DNA of 59,008 nt from Litchfieldia salsa (GTDB lineage Bacteria; Bacillota; Bacilli; Bacillales; Bacillaceae_L), in assembly GCF_900104555.1 (NCBI RefSeq), contig NZ_FNJU01000018.1, positions 1 to 59,008 on the forward strand, read 5' to 3'. This document shows positions 24,998-35,013 of the stretch, one piece after another. Position 1 is the stretch's first letter, and each line of letters begins with the position of its first letter. Under the pieces are notes generated by a model. That model saw nothing but the letters and a program-made list of their open reading frames with translations. It did not search any database and was not told where the DNA came from. A program made the translations under genes and the position numbers.

Positions 24998-25723
24998 TTA
25001 AACAGAACTCAATATCAGTGAAAATAAGAGCCCTATCGCTGTAATAAATCCAACCATTGGTCCACCATCTTCAAAAGCTTCAGGCAGCATAGTAGAAGAA
25101 ACCATTGAGATAACACCACCAGCCGCAAATGCCCCGATTCCTGCTATATAGATGTCAGGGGTATCCTTAAATAATGTGTATCCTGCTAAGGAACTTCCTC
25201 CTGATAAAAGTAACACGATGAACCAAAGGAAAAGTATTTTTCTTTTTGAATAGCCATCTTTTTTAAGTCCAACACTACTCGAGAGACCTTCTGGAAAATT
25301 ACTAATAAAGATAGCAATTACTAAAAGAAAACTAACCGTATGGGTTTCTAATATACTTAAGCCGATAATGATAGACTCTGGAATAGCATCAAATAGGGTA
25401 CCAAAAAATATTGCTAATCCGGAATGTCCTTTAGGATTCTCCCCAGACCGTTTACGATCTTTCCCACCTTTTTTAGAGATAAAAAGATCAATTAAAGTAA
25501 ATAGTAAGGCCCCCATTAAAAATCCAACAGAGGTAGGAAGAATTCCGCCTTCTTTTATTGACTCTTCAAGTAGTTCAAATGCAGCAGCCCCAATTAAAAC
25601 ACCTGTTCCAAAAGCCATTATTGCAGCGATCCATACTTTCTTGATCGTAAAAAATAAACCTATAAGAGCTCCTAGTAATAAGGCAGACCCGGCTATACTA
25701 CCCCAAAAGAAAGCATTCAACAT
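24998..25723 (-). CDS. ZIP family metal transporter
   Basis: A 241-residue membrane protein with eight hydrophobic segments. The metal-path motifs of ZIP transporters are visible in helices 4 and 5 (FDAIPESIIIG and ISNFPEGLSSS), and helix 2 has FELLEE. ZIP proteins bring divalent metals such as zinc, manganese or iron into the cytoplasm. No Zur-like box stands upstream, so it may not belong to the zinc cassette at 15-19 kb. It is a single gene facing the array. Confidence 0.85.
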   Translation of the reverse strand: MLNAFFWGSIAGSALLLGALIGLFFTIKKVWIAAIMAFGTGVLIGAAAFELLEESIKEGGILPTSVGFLMGALLFTLIDLFISKKGGKDRKRSGENPKGHSGLAIFFGTLFDAIPESIIIGLSILETHTVSFLLVIAIFISNFPEGLSSSVGLKKDGYSKRKILFLWFIVLLLSGGSSLAGYTLFKDTPDIYIAGIGAFAAGGVISMVSSTMLPEAFEDGGPMVGFITAIGLLFSLILSSV

Positions 25724-26218
25724 TACGTATCCCTACTTTAACGATAATCATCTTGTTATGTAGCCTTCCATTTTTATTGGTTTCTTAAACTGAAATATTT
25801 ATTAAGTTTTAAGTTTGTCAGAAAATGTTACATCGACTAGATCTAGATACAAAATTACAACAGCGGAGTAATATATTTGAATCATGTTTATAATGCAGAA
25901 AATTATTCAGGAAGACCTAAAATATTTTGTTAAGTCGATTTAAAAGATATTATGATTGAGAATTCATGCATTAAATATGCAATCTAAAAAGGATGTCACA
26001 AAAAATTAACAGGATTTGTATATTAATCATTTGCATATGTCAGAAAAGTCTGTATAATAATTAACATAACATAAGATGTAATAATTACTAACATCAGTTA
26101 GAGGTTGTGTGAAAAATACTCACATTAAAGTTTGGTTTTTATATTAGTTTAGAAGGTTATCAATCTACATAACTCGATAGACTGATATTTATAACATAAA
26201 TAAAAAGGGGGAAATTCT
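25724..26218 (+). other. Long intergenic region with small hairpins
   Basis: 495 bases without a gene between the divergent ZIP and ABC operons. It holds a promoter at 26031 and two short inverted repeats downstream: GATGT/ACATC near 26075-26095 and TGTGA/TCACA near 26108-26124. The rest is AT-rich and I see no riboswitch. Confidence 0.5.
26031..26058 (+). promoter_or_regulatory. Candidate sigma-A promoter of the amino acid ABC operon
   Basis: TTGCAT, a 16-base spacer and a perfect TATAAT. The leader to the first gene would be about 155 bases. Confidence 0.6.
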
Positions 26219-27304
26219 GTGAAGAAATCATTTAAGTTATTTTTGAGTGTTTTTATGGTAGCGATTATTGCTCTAGCGGGATGCTCAAGTGATGAGGCTG
26301 GTTCTGATACAACTGATGATGCCAAGTCAGGTGAAACACCTGCGGCTAGTAATGGTTCGTTAATAGATGTAATTAAGGAAGAAGGGAAATTAGTTGCTGG
26401 TGTAAATGATGTGCTTCCTGGATTTGGATATGTAGGAACAGATGGTAAGAACACAGGATTTGATGTTGATTTTGCTAAAGCTTTTGCTGCAGGGATTTTA
26501 GGTGATGCAGAGGCGGTTGAATTCCGTCCTTTATCAGCACAAGAACGTTTTACAGCTGTTCAGACTGGTGAGGTAGATGTGCTAGTTCGTAACACTACTT
26601 GGACAACTAACCGTGATTCTGAAGTAGGTTTAAATTTTGGTCCGACAACTTTCTATGATGGACAGGGAATTATGGTGCCTGCAGATAGTGGAATTGATAG
26701 TATCTCAGGATTAGAGGGAGCTCGTATCGGGGTTGAAACTGGTACAACAACTGAGTTAAACCTTGCTGACCAAATGCGAGCTGCAGGAATTAACTATGAA
26801 GCGGTAGTATTTGATAGTGCGGATGCAGTTGTGGCTGCATATGAATCTGGCAGTATTGATGCATGGACAACTGATAAATCAGGACTGGTTTCTCGTCAAT
26901 CAATCATGGCAGATCCTGCTGCACATAAGATTTTAGAGGAGAACTTATCGAAAGAGCCGTTGGGACCTGCTGTAAAAGGTGGGGATGACAAAATGTATGA
27001 TGCGATAGTTTGGATGACGTATGCAACTATCCAAGCGGAAGAGTGGGGAATAACTTCTCAAAACGTAGATGAATTCTTAACTAGTGAAAATCCTGAAATT
27101 AAACGTTTATTAGGTACTGAAGGTAACTTAGGTGAACAATTAGGTTTACCAGCTGATTTTGGATATCAAATCATTAAGCAAGTTGGTAACTACGGAGAAA
27201 TCTATGACCGTAACTTAGGTGAGGGGTCAGTATTCAAATTAGATCGTGGATTAAATGCCCTTTATACAGATGGTGGAATTTTATATTCAATGCCATTCCG
27301 TTAA
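26219..27304 (+). CDS. Amino acid ABC transporter substrate-binding lipoprotein (AapJ type)
   Basis: A 361-residue extracellular binding protein. The signal peptide ends at the lipobox ALAGCSSD, a Ser/Thr/Asp-rich linker follows, then a family 3 solute-binding domain (KLVAGVNDVLPGFGY, GFDVDFAKAFA, RFTAVQTGEVDVLVRNTTWT). The last feature and the length match the AapJ/YhdW general L-amino acid group more than single-substrate proteins. Start is GTG after AAAGGGGG. A terminator-like stem separates it from the permeases, the usual way to raise binding protein over permease. Confidence 0.88.
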   Translation: MKKSFKLFLSVFMVAIIALAGCSSDEAGSDTTDDAKSGETPAASNGSLIDVIKEEGKLVAGVNDVLPGFGYVGTDGKNTGFDVDFAKAFAAGILGDAEAVEFRPLSAQERFTAVQTGEVDVLVRNTTWTTNRDSEVGLNFGPTTFYDGQGIMVPADSGIDSISGLEGARIGVETGTTTELNLADQMRAAGINYEAVVFDSADAVVAAYESGSIDAWTTDKSGLVSRQSIMADPAAHKILEENLSKEPLGPAVKGGDDKMYDAIVWMTYATIQAEEWGITSQNVDEFLTSENPEIKRLLGTEGNLGEQLGLPADFGYQIIKQVGNYGEIYDRNLGEGSVFKLDRGLNALYTDGGILYSMPFR

Positions 27305-27334
27305 GAATAAGAGTAATACGTAAACAATTTACAA

Positions 27335-27376
27335 AGGCCTGCTGTTTGAGCGATCTCTATGGCAGGCCTATTTTTA
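27335..27376 (+). terminator. Partial terminator between binding protein and permease
   Basis: AGGCCTGC pairs with GCAGGCCT around a 19-base loop, followed by ATTTTTAA. It probably lets only part of transcription continue into the permease genes. Confidence 0.75.
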
Positions 27377-27397
27377 ATTGAAAGGTGGACAGCATAA

Positions 27398-28573
27398 ATG
27401 GCCAAAAACACTTCGACTGTTACTACTCCTTTTTGGCGAAATAAGAAAATCATCCCAATTCTTCTTCAGATTTTATTTACAATAGTAGTTTTTATAGCTG
27501 GATATTACTTTGTAACCAATGCCATAGCTGGTTTAAATCAAATGGGCATGAAATTAGGATTTGATTTTTTAAAAAATACAGCGTCCTTTTCTATTTCAGA
27601 AGCATTGATTGAGTATGCACCGACAGACACGTATGGAAGAGCGTTGTTAGTTGGTTTGTTGAATACACTTCGAGTGGCGTTTTTTGGTATTATTTTTGCC
27701 AGCATTATCGGTGTTGTGATCGGTGTTTCTAGACTCTCGAACAACTGGCTCTTAAGTAAGTTGGCAACTGTTTATATTGAAGTGTTTCGTAATACTCCAT
27801 TGCTCGTTCAAATTTTCATTTGGTATTTTGCGGTATTTCTTACACTTCCTAGGATTGAAGAGGCTGTAAACTTTGGACCATTTTACTTTTCAAATCGTGG
27901 AGCGGCCATTCCTTGGTTTGAAACCCATGGAGGCTCTTTACTTTGGATAGTACTTACCATTGCTGGAGTTGTTTTTTCAGTCATCACTTATAAGTACCTG
28001 ATGAAAAAAGAAGTGTTAAGTGGTAAGAGAAATTACCCGGTTATCTTCTCTCTTTCTCTTATCTTTATTTCTTTTCTAGTAGCTTTCTCTATTTCAGGAG
28101 CAGGACCTGTCAACATAACAACTCCAGTTGTTGAGGGTAAAGCTTATGTAGGGGGCTATACAATTTCAGAAACTTTTGCAGCTATTCTAGTAGCCCTTGT
28201 CATTTATACGTCTACTTTTATTGCGGAGATTGTACGTGCCGGGATTATGGGGGTTCCTAAAGGTCAAGTAGAAGCTGCTAAGGCGTTGGGTTTTAAGAAT
28301 TCAACGGCGTTAAGATTAGTTATATTTCCTCAAGCAATACGAATCATTATTCCGCCATTGACGAGTCAGTATTTGAACTTAATTAAAAATTCAAGCTTGG
28401 CCATTGCGGTAGGATATCAGGATATCGTGAGTGTAAGTTATACAACCATGAACCAGACAGGGAGAGCGGTTGAGGGTGTAGTCATTATGATTATAGTCTA
28501 TTTAACATTTAGTATAGTAACCTCTTTATTTATGAATTTCTTCAACAAAAAATTCCAGCTGGTTGAAAGGTAG
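27398..28573 (+). CDS. Amino acid ABC transporter permease (AapQ type)
   Basis: A 391-residue inner-membrane permease with about eight hydrophobic segments. The His/Glu/Gln/Arg/opine-type domain begins near GLLNTLRVAFFGI, and the ATPase-contact loop reads EIVRAGIMGVPKGQVEAAKALGF (core EAAKALG). The long insertion between the first helices and the loop is typical of AapQ rather than the short ArtQ-type permeases. AAAGGTGG precedes the ATG. It pairs with the next permease as a heterodimer. Confidence 0.88.
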   Translation: MAKNTSTVTTPFWRNKKIIPILLQILFTIVVFIAGYYFVTNAIAGLNQMGMKLGFDFLKNTASFSISEALIEYAPTDTYGRALLVGLLNTLRVAFFGIIFASIIGVVIGVSRLSNNWLLSKLATVYIEVFRNTPLLVQIFIWYFAVFLTLPRIEEAVNFGPFYFSNRGAAIPWFETHGGSLLWIVLTIAGVVFSVITYKYLMKKEVLSGKRNYPVIFSLSLIFISFLVAFSISGAGPVNITTPVVEGKAYVGGYTISETFAAILVALVIYTSTFIAEIVRAGIMGVPKGQVEAAKALGFKNSTALRLVIFPQAIRIIIPPLTSQYLNLIKNSSLAIAVGYQDIVSVSYTTMNQTGRAVEGVVIMIIVYLTFSIVTSLFMNFFNKKFQLVER

Positions 28574-28583
28574 GTGAGTCATA

Positions 28584-29786
28584 TTGGAACAGCTTGAGGT
28601 AAGTGAAAATAATAAAACTGTTGCAATGAAACCACCTAGAACATCACTTGGAGTTGGTGGTTGGATGAAGGAAAATTTATTTAGTAGTTGGATTAATTCA
28701 ATCTTAACGATCGTTGCTGCGGTTATAGCTGGATCTATTATCAATCAAACAGTTGGTTTTATTGTTAGTGCTGACTGGACTGTTATTTCGGTTAATTTCC
28801 GATTACTTATGGTAGGACAGTTTCCAATGGAAGAAATGTGGCGTATATGGGCAGGGTTAACCCTACTCTCGGTATTGCTGGGTTTTTCATGGGGAATCTG
28901 GAAAGGTTCAGTTGGACATGTAGCTATTGTAATTGGAATGTTAATGCTCATAATGGCAATGGTTCCTTTTGTTACTATGAATACAAGATTATTACTAGGA
29001 ATGAATATTGTATTGATACTAACAACCTACTTTCTAGGTAAAAAGCTTCCAAAAGCGAAAGTTAGTATTCTAGTATTATGGGTATTATTTATTCCAATTG
29101 TTGTGACGATTTTAAATGGGCTTGGTGTTTTTCCGCCTGTAAGAACGGGACTATGGGGTGGATTCTTATTAACGTTATTAATTGCAAGTGTATCTATTGT
29201 TTGTTCCTTCCCAATCGGGGTTTTACTCGCGTTAGGACGTAGAAGTAAACTGCCAGTAGTGAAGTGGTTTTGTATCATATACATTGAGTTCATTCGTGGT
29301 ATACCATTAATTACTGTTTTATTTGTTATGCAGCTAATGCTTCCACTCTTCTTAGGTGACGGAATCAATATAGACAATGTGATAAGAGCAATGACTGGCT
29401 TTACATTATTTAGTGCAGCATACTTAGCAGAAAATATTAGAGGAGGCTTACAATCTCTTCCGCGTGGTCAGTTTGAGGCAGCGCAAGCTTTAGGTCTAAG
29501 TCAACCGAAGTTGATGGGATTAATCATTCTCCCGCAGGCACTAAGAGCCGTTATACCGGCAATGGTTGGACAATTCATTTCGATCTTTAAGGATACATCA
29601 CTTGTTGCGATTGTAGGTTTAACAGATTTATTGGGAATGGGTAAAAAATTAATTGCAAACCCTGGATTCCTAGGGAAACAGATGGAAGTGCTAGTATTTA
29701 TTGCACTTATCTATTTTATCTTCTGTTACTTAATGTCACATGTAAGTAAGCGACTAGAGGTTTCATTAGGACTCGGAAAACGATAA
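28584..29786 (+). CDS. Amino acid ABC transporter permease (AapM type)
   Basis: A 400-residue permease with several extra N-terminal helices and a C-terminal permease domain. The ATPase-contact loop is [22 protein letters not shown] (core EAAQALG), preceded by [13 protein letters not shown] start at the TTG at 28584, after AGGTAGGTGA; no ATG fits. It lies 10 bases after the first permease gene and 17 before the ATPase. Confidence 0.87.
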   Translation: MEQLEVSENNKTVAMKPPRTSLGVGGWMKENLFSSWINSILTIVAAVIAGSIINQTVGFIVSADWTVISVNFRLLMVGQFPMEEMWRIWAGLTLLSVLLGFSWGIWKGSVGHVAIVIGMLMLIMAMVPFVTMNTRLLLGMNIVLILTTYFLGKKLPKAKVSILVLWVLFIPIVVTILNGLGVFPPVRTGLWGGFLLTLLIASVSIVCSFPIGVLLALGRRSKLPVVKWFCIIYIEFIRGIPLITVLFVMQLMLPLFLGDGINIDNVIRAMTGFTLFSAAYLAENIRGGLQSLPRGQFEAAQALGLSQPKLMGLIILPQALRAVIPAMVGQFISIFKDTSLVAIVGLTDLLGMGKKLIANPGFLGKQMEVLVFIALIYFIFCYLMSHVSKRLEVSLGLGKR

Positions 29787-29803
29787 GGGAAGGAGATGTA
29801 TGT

Positions 29804-30583
29804 ATGGATAGTTTATTTGCAGTTGAAAAATTAACAACTCCGCTTGAAGAGAGAGAAGATATTGTTACAGTAAAGGGGCTTAATAAATGGTTCGGTGATC
29901 ATCATGTATTGAAAAATGTGGATGTGACCGTTAAGCAAGGAGAGGTAGTGGTTATCCTAGGACCTTCTGGATCTGGTAAATCAACCTTCATTCGTACCCT
30001 CAATGCACTTGAAGAATTCCAACAAGGGACAATTACTATAGATGGAATAGAACTTACGGATGATATTAAGAATATCGAGGAAATACGTAAAGAAACAGGA
30101 ATGGTTTTTCAATCATTTAATTTATTTCCTCATATGACCATATTAAAGAATATTTCACTAGCGCCAATTTGGGTAAGGAAATGGAAAAAGAACAAAGCGG
30201 AGAAAATCGCGAAAGAATTGTTAGAACGAGTAGGGATCCCAGAACAAGCGAATAAGTATCCAGGACAGCTATCTGGTGGACAGCAACAACGTGTTGCGAT
30301 TGCAAGGGCATTAGCGATGCAACCAAGAATCATGTTATTTGATGAACCTACTTCAGCGCTTGACCCTGAGATGGTTAAAGAAGTGTTGGATGTAATGAAG
30401 ACTCTTGCTGAGGCAGGTATGACGATGCTAGTTGTTACACATGAGATGGGCTTTGCAAGACAAGTGGCAGATCGAATCATTCTGTTTGATTTTGGTGAAA
30501 TTATTGAGGTAGGAACACCTGAGGAACTATTTGATAATCCCCAGCATGAGAGAACCAAAGCATTCCTATCACAAATACTGTGA
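29804..30583 (+). CDS. Amino acid ABC transporter ATP-binding protein (AapP type)
   Basis: A 259-residue ABC ATPase that drives the importer. It has Walker [10 protein letters not shown], the Q-loop FQSFNLFPH, the signature LSGGQQQR, Walker [12 protein letters not shown] and the H-loop VTHEMG. It is close to GlnQ/AapP proteins, with about 20 extra N-terminal residues. GGAAGGAG precedes the ATG. It is the last gene of the four-gene transporter operon. Confidence 0.93.
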   Translation: MDSLFAVEKLTTPLEEREDIVTVKGLNKWFGDHHVLKNVDVTVKQGEVVVILGPSGSGKSTFIRTLNALEEFQQGTITIDGIELTDDIKNIEEIRKETGMVFQSFNLFPHMTILKNISLAPIWVRKWKKNKAEKIAKELLERVGIPEQANKYPGQLSGGQQQRVAIARALAMQPRIMLFDEPTSALDPEMVKEVLDVMKTLAEAGMTMLVVTHEMGFARQVADRIILFDFGEIIEVGTPEELFDNPQHERTKAFLSQIL

Positions 30584-30602
30584 ATAACAAAAGTAGTCCC
30601 AA

Positions 30603-30630
30603 AAAAGAGTCCTAGAATAGGGCTCTTTTC
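30603..30630 (+). terminator. Terminator of the amino acid ABC operon
   Basis: AAAAGAGTCCTA pairs with TAGGGCTCTTTT (one G-U pair) around a three-base loop, followed by CGCATTTGTTTT. Confidence 0.7.
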
Positions 30631-30740
30631 GCATTTGTTTTGGTTTCTTCTTACCGAGGGGCTGAACAATGTGCTTTGTGTGCTTTTAATAATTATAGGT
30701 AGTGCCTTAAAAAGACAAAGGGTCATGATTGAAGCAATGC

Positions 30741-31185
30741 CTTTGTCCGATAGGAACCCCTATTAGACAAAGCTCGTGGTTCGCGCAATGATTTTGTCCG
30801 ATAGAAGATTTCTAATAAACAAAACTCATGGTCTGAGCAATGGTTTTGTCCGATAGAAGACTTCTAATAGACAAAACTCATGGTCTGAGCAATGGTTTTG
30901 TCCGATAGGACCCCTCTATTAGACAAAATCATGATCCAAGCAATGGGTTTTGTCCGATAGAAGCCCTCTAATAGACAAAACTCATGGTCTGAGCAATGGT
31001 TTTGTCCGATAGGACCCCTCTATTAGACAAAATCATGATCCAAGCAATGGGTTTTGTCCGATAGAAGCCCTCTAATAGACAAAACTCACGGTCTGAGCAA
31101 TGGTTTTGTCCGATAGGACCCCTCTATTAGACAAAAAATCATGGTTTCTGCATGCCTTTGTCCATTAGCACCACCTATACGCCAA
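30741..31185. repeat. 52-bp tandem palindrome array (TTTTGTCCGATAG type)
   Basis: GTCCGATAG begins units at 30745, 30796, 30848, 30900, 30952, 31004, 31056 and 31108, with a decayed GTCCATTAG unit at 31160. The steps are 51 once and then 52 throughout. Each unit is an imperfect palindrome, TTTTGTCCGATAG facing CTATTAGACAAAA. Two versions alternate (AGGACCCCTC and AGAAGCCCTC), so 30900-31003 and 31004-31107 are 104-bp duplicates with one difference. The array lies between convergent genes and codes for nothing. Confidence 0.92.
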
Positions 31186-31260
31186 GTCCTCATTAGACTC
31201 TGTTAGGAAGTAAGTTTTCAAGGGGAATGCCAAGTCTCTTGTACTTCTCTTAGTTGTTCT

Positions 31261-31692
31261 TCATTTTCCCTTATAAAATCCTTTTAACAAAATAAACCCA
31301 ATAAGTGCCCCGGTTGTATTTAAAATAATATCGTCTACATCAAAGCTTCCTACTCTAGTGATAAATTGCATGATTTCGAGTGTGGTAATTCCGAGCAAAA
31401 AAACAAAAATAAATGTAACTAATTTCATATTGCGTTTAGATGATAAAGGAATCAAAATACCGAAGGGTACAAAAACAGTTACGTTACCGATAATGTTTAT
31501 GGACCAAGTTAATAAAGGGTAATGAGAAAAGTATTGAAAGTAATTTTTTATTGTGGAAAAGGGGATAAGATTATATGAATATTCATCTGCTTGTGATCTG
31601 GAAAACCCCAGAAACATCCAATATACTAAAATAATAAAGTAAGTAAGCAAAAGCCCCCTTGAAATAAGTACAATATAGTTTCTATTAAACAA
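31261..31692 (-). CDS. VanZ family protein
   Basis: A 143-residue membrane protein with four or five helices. The VanZ pattern shows in YNLIPFSTI, NIIGNVTVFVPFGILIPL, EIMQFITRVGSFDVDDIILNTTGALIGF (core FDVDDIILNT). VanZ relatives include a teicoplanin-resistance protein, but most have no known function. I start at the TTG at 31692 because GAGGTGG lies six bases upstream; an in-frame TTG at 31707 lies before that site. Confidence 0.85.
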   Translation of the reverse strand: MFNRNYIVLISRGLLLTYFIILVYWMFLGFSRSQADEYSYNLIPFSTIKNYFQYFSHYPLLTWSINIIGNVTVFVPFGILIPLSSKRNMKLVTFIFVFLLGITTLEIMQFITRVGSFDVDDIILNTTGALIGFILLKGFYKGK

Positions 31693-31987
31693 ACAATGCC
31701 ACCTCAATTATTTACGTAGTACGATTAAAGTGTTTTTTATAAGTTAATTTGTAATCCCTAATGTTCTTATAGTTAAAATATTATACAATAGAGGGTGCGA
31801 GGATTAGATCGTTTTAGTTGTCCCCTATTACATTATACTAGCTGACTTGGAGTTTCAATTATTTTATAAATATCATTGAAATTTGATTTTCTACTTAGCC
31901 TCAGTTGGGAAATTGTCTGAATATTTGTCGGGAAATAATTCAAAAGTGATACTTGTGTGACAAATAAATGAAGTGAGGTGTTTGCTG

Positions 31988-32401
31988 TTGCAAACCATTA
32001 TAAATATTTCGTTAGTAATCGTTCTATTTTATATCATTTTTGATCGATTTAAACCTGTCAAAGGATTAAATCATTTGAGTGAAAAAGAGATAAGGGAGAA
32101 ATTGAAAAATCCTAAAGAAGTGATATTAATTGATGTCAGACAACCTTATGAATACAAATCCAAACATTTGCCTGGTGCTATTAATATACCAGTGTCTAAA
32201 CTAAAAAAGAAAAATGATCAGTTATTAAAAGATAAGGAGCTAATACTCTATTGCCAAACAGGGGTCAGAAGTAAAAATGCAGCTCGTTTAATAAGAAGGA
32301 ACGAAAAAACAGCCACTATTTCTCACTTGAAGGGTGGGTTATATGAGTGGGAGGGTATGGTCACTCCTAGAACTCGAAATAGAGAAGGGAATAAAAAGTA
32401 A
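31988..32401 (+). CDS. Membrane-anchored rhodanese-like protein
   Basis: A 137-residue protein with an N-terminal transmembrane helix (IINISLVIVLFYIIF) and a cytoplasmic rhodanese domain: ILIDVRQPYEYKSKHLPGAINIP and the active-site loop LYCQTGVRSKNAA with the sulfur-carrying cysteine. It transfers sulfane sulfur or acts as a persulfide carrier. I use the TTG at 31988, seven bases after GAGGTG; the GTG at 31973 overlaps that site. It lies 74 bases before a molybdopterin oxidoreductase gene. Confidence 0.85.
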   Translation: MQTIINISLVIVLFYIIFDRFKPVKGLNHLSEKEIREKLKNPKEVILIDVRQPYEYKSKHLPGAINIPVSKLKKKNDQLLKDKELILYCQTGVRSKNAARLIRRNEKTATISHLKGGLYEWEGMVTPRTRNREGNKK

Positions 32402-32475
32402 ATGAAAGAAGCGCGCGATAGGTTTATCTCTATAAGGTGCGTTGAATTTCATATTCTACCTCAAGGAGTGCATTT

Positions 32476-33663
32476 ATGTGGGAGAAATTAAAGCAATTAC
32501 ATAGTTATAATGCTTGGATCCTTCTTCTTCTTTTTATAACCGGCTTTGCATTATTCATTCCTGAATTTCGAGGTGTGACCGCAGACTATCGTGTAAGTAT
32601 AAAAAATGCGCATATTGTAATAGGTTCACTTATGATTTTGATCTTGATAGGTTATCTTCCATTTACAAGAACTCATTGGAAAAAGATTGGGAATAATCGG
32701 GTGAAAAAATACAATCTCGTTCTAACTCTGTTGTTTATTTTGTCTTGGGCTATTAGTGGAACGGTACTAGTGTTTGAAAGGAGTTTACCAGCTGTATATT
32801 CCCAAACAGCTTTAGATCTTCATGATTATATAACATGGTTTAGTATCCCTGTAATTCTATATCATATTATCTCAAGAGCTTCATTTATGGTGGATGTGAA
32901 GCGTAAAAATAGAGAAAGCAATGTAGAAAAAGATGTTTCACCAAAAATCAGTAGAAGAAATTTCTTTAAGTATATATGTAGCACTCTTCTAGTCGTGATA
33001 ATTGGGCCTTATGTATATAGTTGGATGAAAAAGTTATTTGGTGTTGGTGGTATGTCATATAATGAAATACTAGAAACGCCAATGGAAAATAAAATGAACC
33101 CATCTCCAGTCGTCTCTCCGAAATCTAATCCACCGATTGGGGGAGGTTTAAAGGGGAACTTTCGTGCTTACACTGTAACTGACATTCCCCACTATACAGA
33201 AAGAAATTGGTATCTCCAGATTGATGGATTAGTAGATTCTCCTCATCTATATAACTGGGAGGAGTTTGTAAAGCTTACTCGTGAAGTTCAAGTAAATGAT
33301 TTTCATTGTGTGACAGGGTGGTCGGTCAAGAATATAACCTATGAAGGTATACCCCTAAGGGAAATTCTTAAACGAGCTGGTATACAAAAGAATGCAAAGT
33401 ATGTAAAATTTTATTCTGGTGATGGAATATACACCGATGCACTTAGCCTTAATCAAGCGAGTATGGATGATGTGATGGTCGCTGTGATTATGGATGGAAA
33501 ATTAATACCAGCAGAGTTAGGTGGACCGGTACGATTAATTGTTCCACAAATGTATGCTTATAAATCTGTGAAATGGCTCGTTCGGATAGAAGTGACATCA
33601 CAGCCTCATTTAGGATATTGGCAAGTAAGAGGTTATGAAACGGATGCGTGGGTGAGAAAGTAA
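32476..33663 (+). CDS. Membrane-fused molybdopterin-dependent oxidoreductase (MsrP/sulfite-oxidase type)
   Basis: A 395-residue protein with two parts. Residues 1-135 form about four membrane helices with His residues in helices 2 and 4 (KNAHIVIG, LDLHDYITW, LYHIISR), suggesting a b-type heme. A twin-arginine-like SRRNFFKYI and a fifth helix follow (about 155-180). The C-terminal oxidoreductase domain has the molybdenum-ligand segment VNDFHCVTGWSVKN, then GGPVRLIVP and YKSVKWL. In E. coli the same jobs are split between MsrP and the heme protein MsrQ. It would reduce oxidised sulfur compounds outside the membrane; the substrate is inferred. Confidence 0.8.
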   Translation: MWEKLKQLHSYNAWILLLLFITGFALFIPEFRGVTADYRVSIKNAHIVIGSLMILILIGYLPFTRTHWKKIGNNRVKKYNLVLTLLFILSWAISGTVLVFERSLPAVYSQTALDLHDYITWFSIPVILYHIISRASFMVDVKRKNRESNVEKDVSPKISRRNFFKYICSTLLVVIIGPYVYSWMKKLFGVGGMSYNEILETPMENKMNPSPVVSPKSNPPIGGGLKGNFRAYTVTDIPHYTERNWYLQIDGLVDSPHLYNWEEFVKLTREVQVNDFHCVTGWSVKNITYEGIPLREILKRAGIQKNAKYVKFYSGDGIYTDALSLNQASMDDVMVAVIMDGKLIPAELGGPVRLIVPQMYAYKSVKWLVRIEVTSQPHLGYWQVRGYETDAWVRK

Positions 33664-33847
33664 AGTAAGGGTTAGTAACTGGAGAATTTTTATCAAATGA
33701 GTAAAAATCAATTAGCCATGCCCATTTAAGCTAACTTTACATATAATATAAACAGTCGAGTCAAGAAAATGTATAAAAACATTCTATTAAAATAAGCTTT
33801 GTTAATGGTAAAATAAAAAAACGATGAGAAGTGTTAGGGGGAACAAG

Positions 33848-34936
33848 ATGAAAATTAAATTAGGTTTATTATACGGTGGTAAATCCGCTGAACATAAAGT
33901 TTCGTTACAAACTGCAAGAGCTGTTATTAAGGCGTTAGACTTATCAAAATTCGAAATACATCCTATATATATATCGGAAAACGGAGAGTGGAAGCGGGGA
34001 AATCAATTACTTGCTCCTGTTGAAGAGGTAGAAACATTAAAGTTAAAAGAAAATGGAGATATTGTTTCACCAGTTGCTCTTAATCATGAACTTTTTCCAA
34101 CAGAATCAAGTGAACAAAAAAATGACCGTATTGATGTGATTTTTCCGCTACTTCATGGACCTAATGGTGAAGACGGGACGGTTCAAGGGTTATTAGAACT
34201 TATGAACATACCGTATGTAGGGAATGGGGTTCTTGCTTCTGCTGCTGGAATGGATAAAGTTGTCATGAAAAACATTTTTGCTCAAGCAGGAATCATGCAA
34301 GCGCGTTATGTTTCTTATATTAGAAGTGAGTGGGAAAAAGCTTCAGAACTGGCTTATGAGAAGGTGGAATCTGAACTTGGTTACCCTTGTTTTGTAAAGC
34401 CAGCTAATTTGGGTTCAAGTGTAGGAATCAGTAAGTGTCACGACCGTCAGAGTTTAGATGCTGCATTTAAAGAAGCATTTACTTATGATCGTAAAATAAT
34501 CGTTGAAGAGGGAATTATCGGTAGAGAAGTTGAGGTTGGGGTATTGGGTAATGATGAACCGACATGTTCAGTCGTTGGTGAAATTATCCCGAAAACAGAC
34601 TTCTATGATTATAAAGCTAAGTATGAAGATGGTAACACAGGACTTGTCATTCCTGCTGAGATCACTGAAGAGGAAAGTGACCGGATAAAAGCGGAAGCGA
34701 TAAAGGCCTTCAAGGCGTTAGATTGCTCAGGTTTAGTTAGAGCAGATTTCTTCTTGACTCAAAATAGTGAAGTCATTATGAATGAAGTAAATACAATGCC
34801 AGGATTTACACCGTTTAGTATGTTTCCGTTATTGTGGCAGGAAGCGGGAGTGTCTTATCCACAATTAATTGAGACACTTGTCAATTTAGCGATTGAAAGA
34901 CATCAAGAAAAACAAAAAATTAAGTACACTTTTTAA
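33848..34936 (+). CDS. ddl: D-alanine-D-alanine ligase
   Basis: Ddl joins two D-alanines with ATP for the peptidoglycan stem. The 362-residue protein has the N-terminal [15 protein letters not shown], the ATP-grasp segments ([15 protein letters not shown]) and the metal-binding [10 protein letters not shown] near the C-terminus. I start at the ATG at 33848, preceded by TTAGGGGGAACAAG; the GTG-type start at 33824 lies before that site. It is followed by a terminator and murF, which uses its product. Confidence 0.96.
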   Translation: MKIKLGLLYGGKSAEHKVSLQTARAVIKALDLSKFEIHPIYISENGEWKRGNQLLAPVEEVETLKLKENGDIVSPVALNHELFPTESSEQKNDRIDVIFPLLHGPNGEDGTVQGLLELMNIPYVGNGVLASAAGMDKVVMKNIFAQAGIMQARYVSYIRSEWEKASELAYEKVESELGYPCFVKPANLGSSVGISKCHDRQSLDAAFKEAFTYDRKIIVEEGIIGREVEVGVLGNDEPTCSVVGEIIPKTDFYDYKAKYEDGNTGLVIPAEITEEESDRIKAEAIKAFKALDCSGLVRADFFLTQNSEVIMNEVNTMPGFTPFSMFPLLWQEAGVSYPQLIETLVNLAIERHQEKQKIKYTF

Positions 34937-34942
34937 TAGAAA

Positions 34943-34989
34943 TAGAAGAGGTTGACTCAAGCTGGGTCGACCTTCTTTACCTTTTTTTA
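34943..34989 (+). terminator. Terminator or attenuator between ddl and murF
   Basis: GAAGAGGTTGAC pairs with GTCGACCTTC (one bulged base) around a nine-base loop, followed by TTTACCTTTTTTT. It may uncouple murF from ddl or let part of transcription through. Confidence 0.75.
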
Positions 34990-35013
34990 AACCTTATAAA
35001 GGGAGTGGATGGT

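Noticed and set aside
25724..26218. A riboswitch in the long leader of the amino acid transporter
   Set aside because: None of the conserved blocks of lysine, glycine, T-box or other known elements is visible; only two short hairpins are present.
30130..30726. 198-codon leftward frame opposite the ABC ATPase gene
   Set aside because: It mirrors the coding strand of a complete ATPase with all motifs and continues into the terminator; no start site evidence.
30741..31185. Regular repeats that might be a CRISPR array
   Set aside because: The units are contiguous 52-bp palindromes without unique spacers, there are no cas genes nearby, and neighbouring units are near-copies over their full length.
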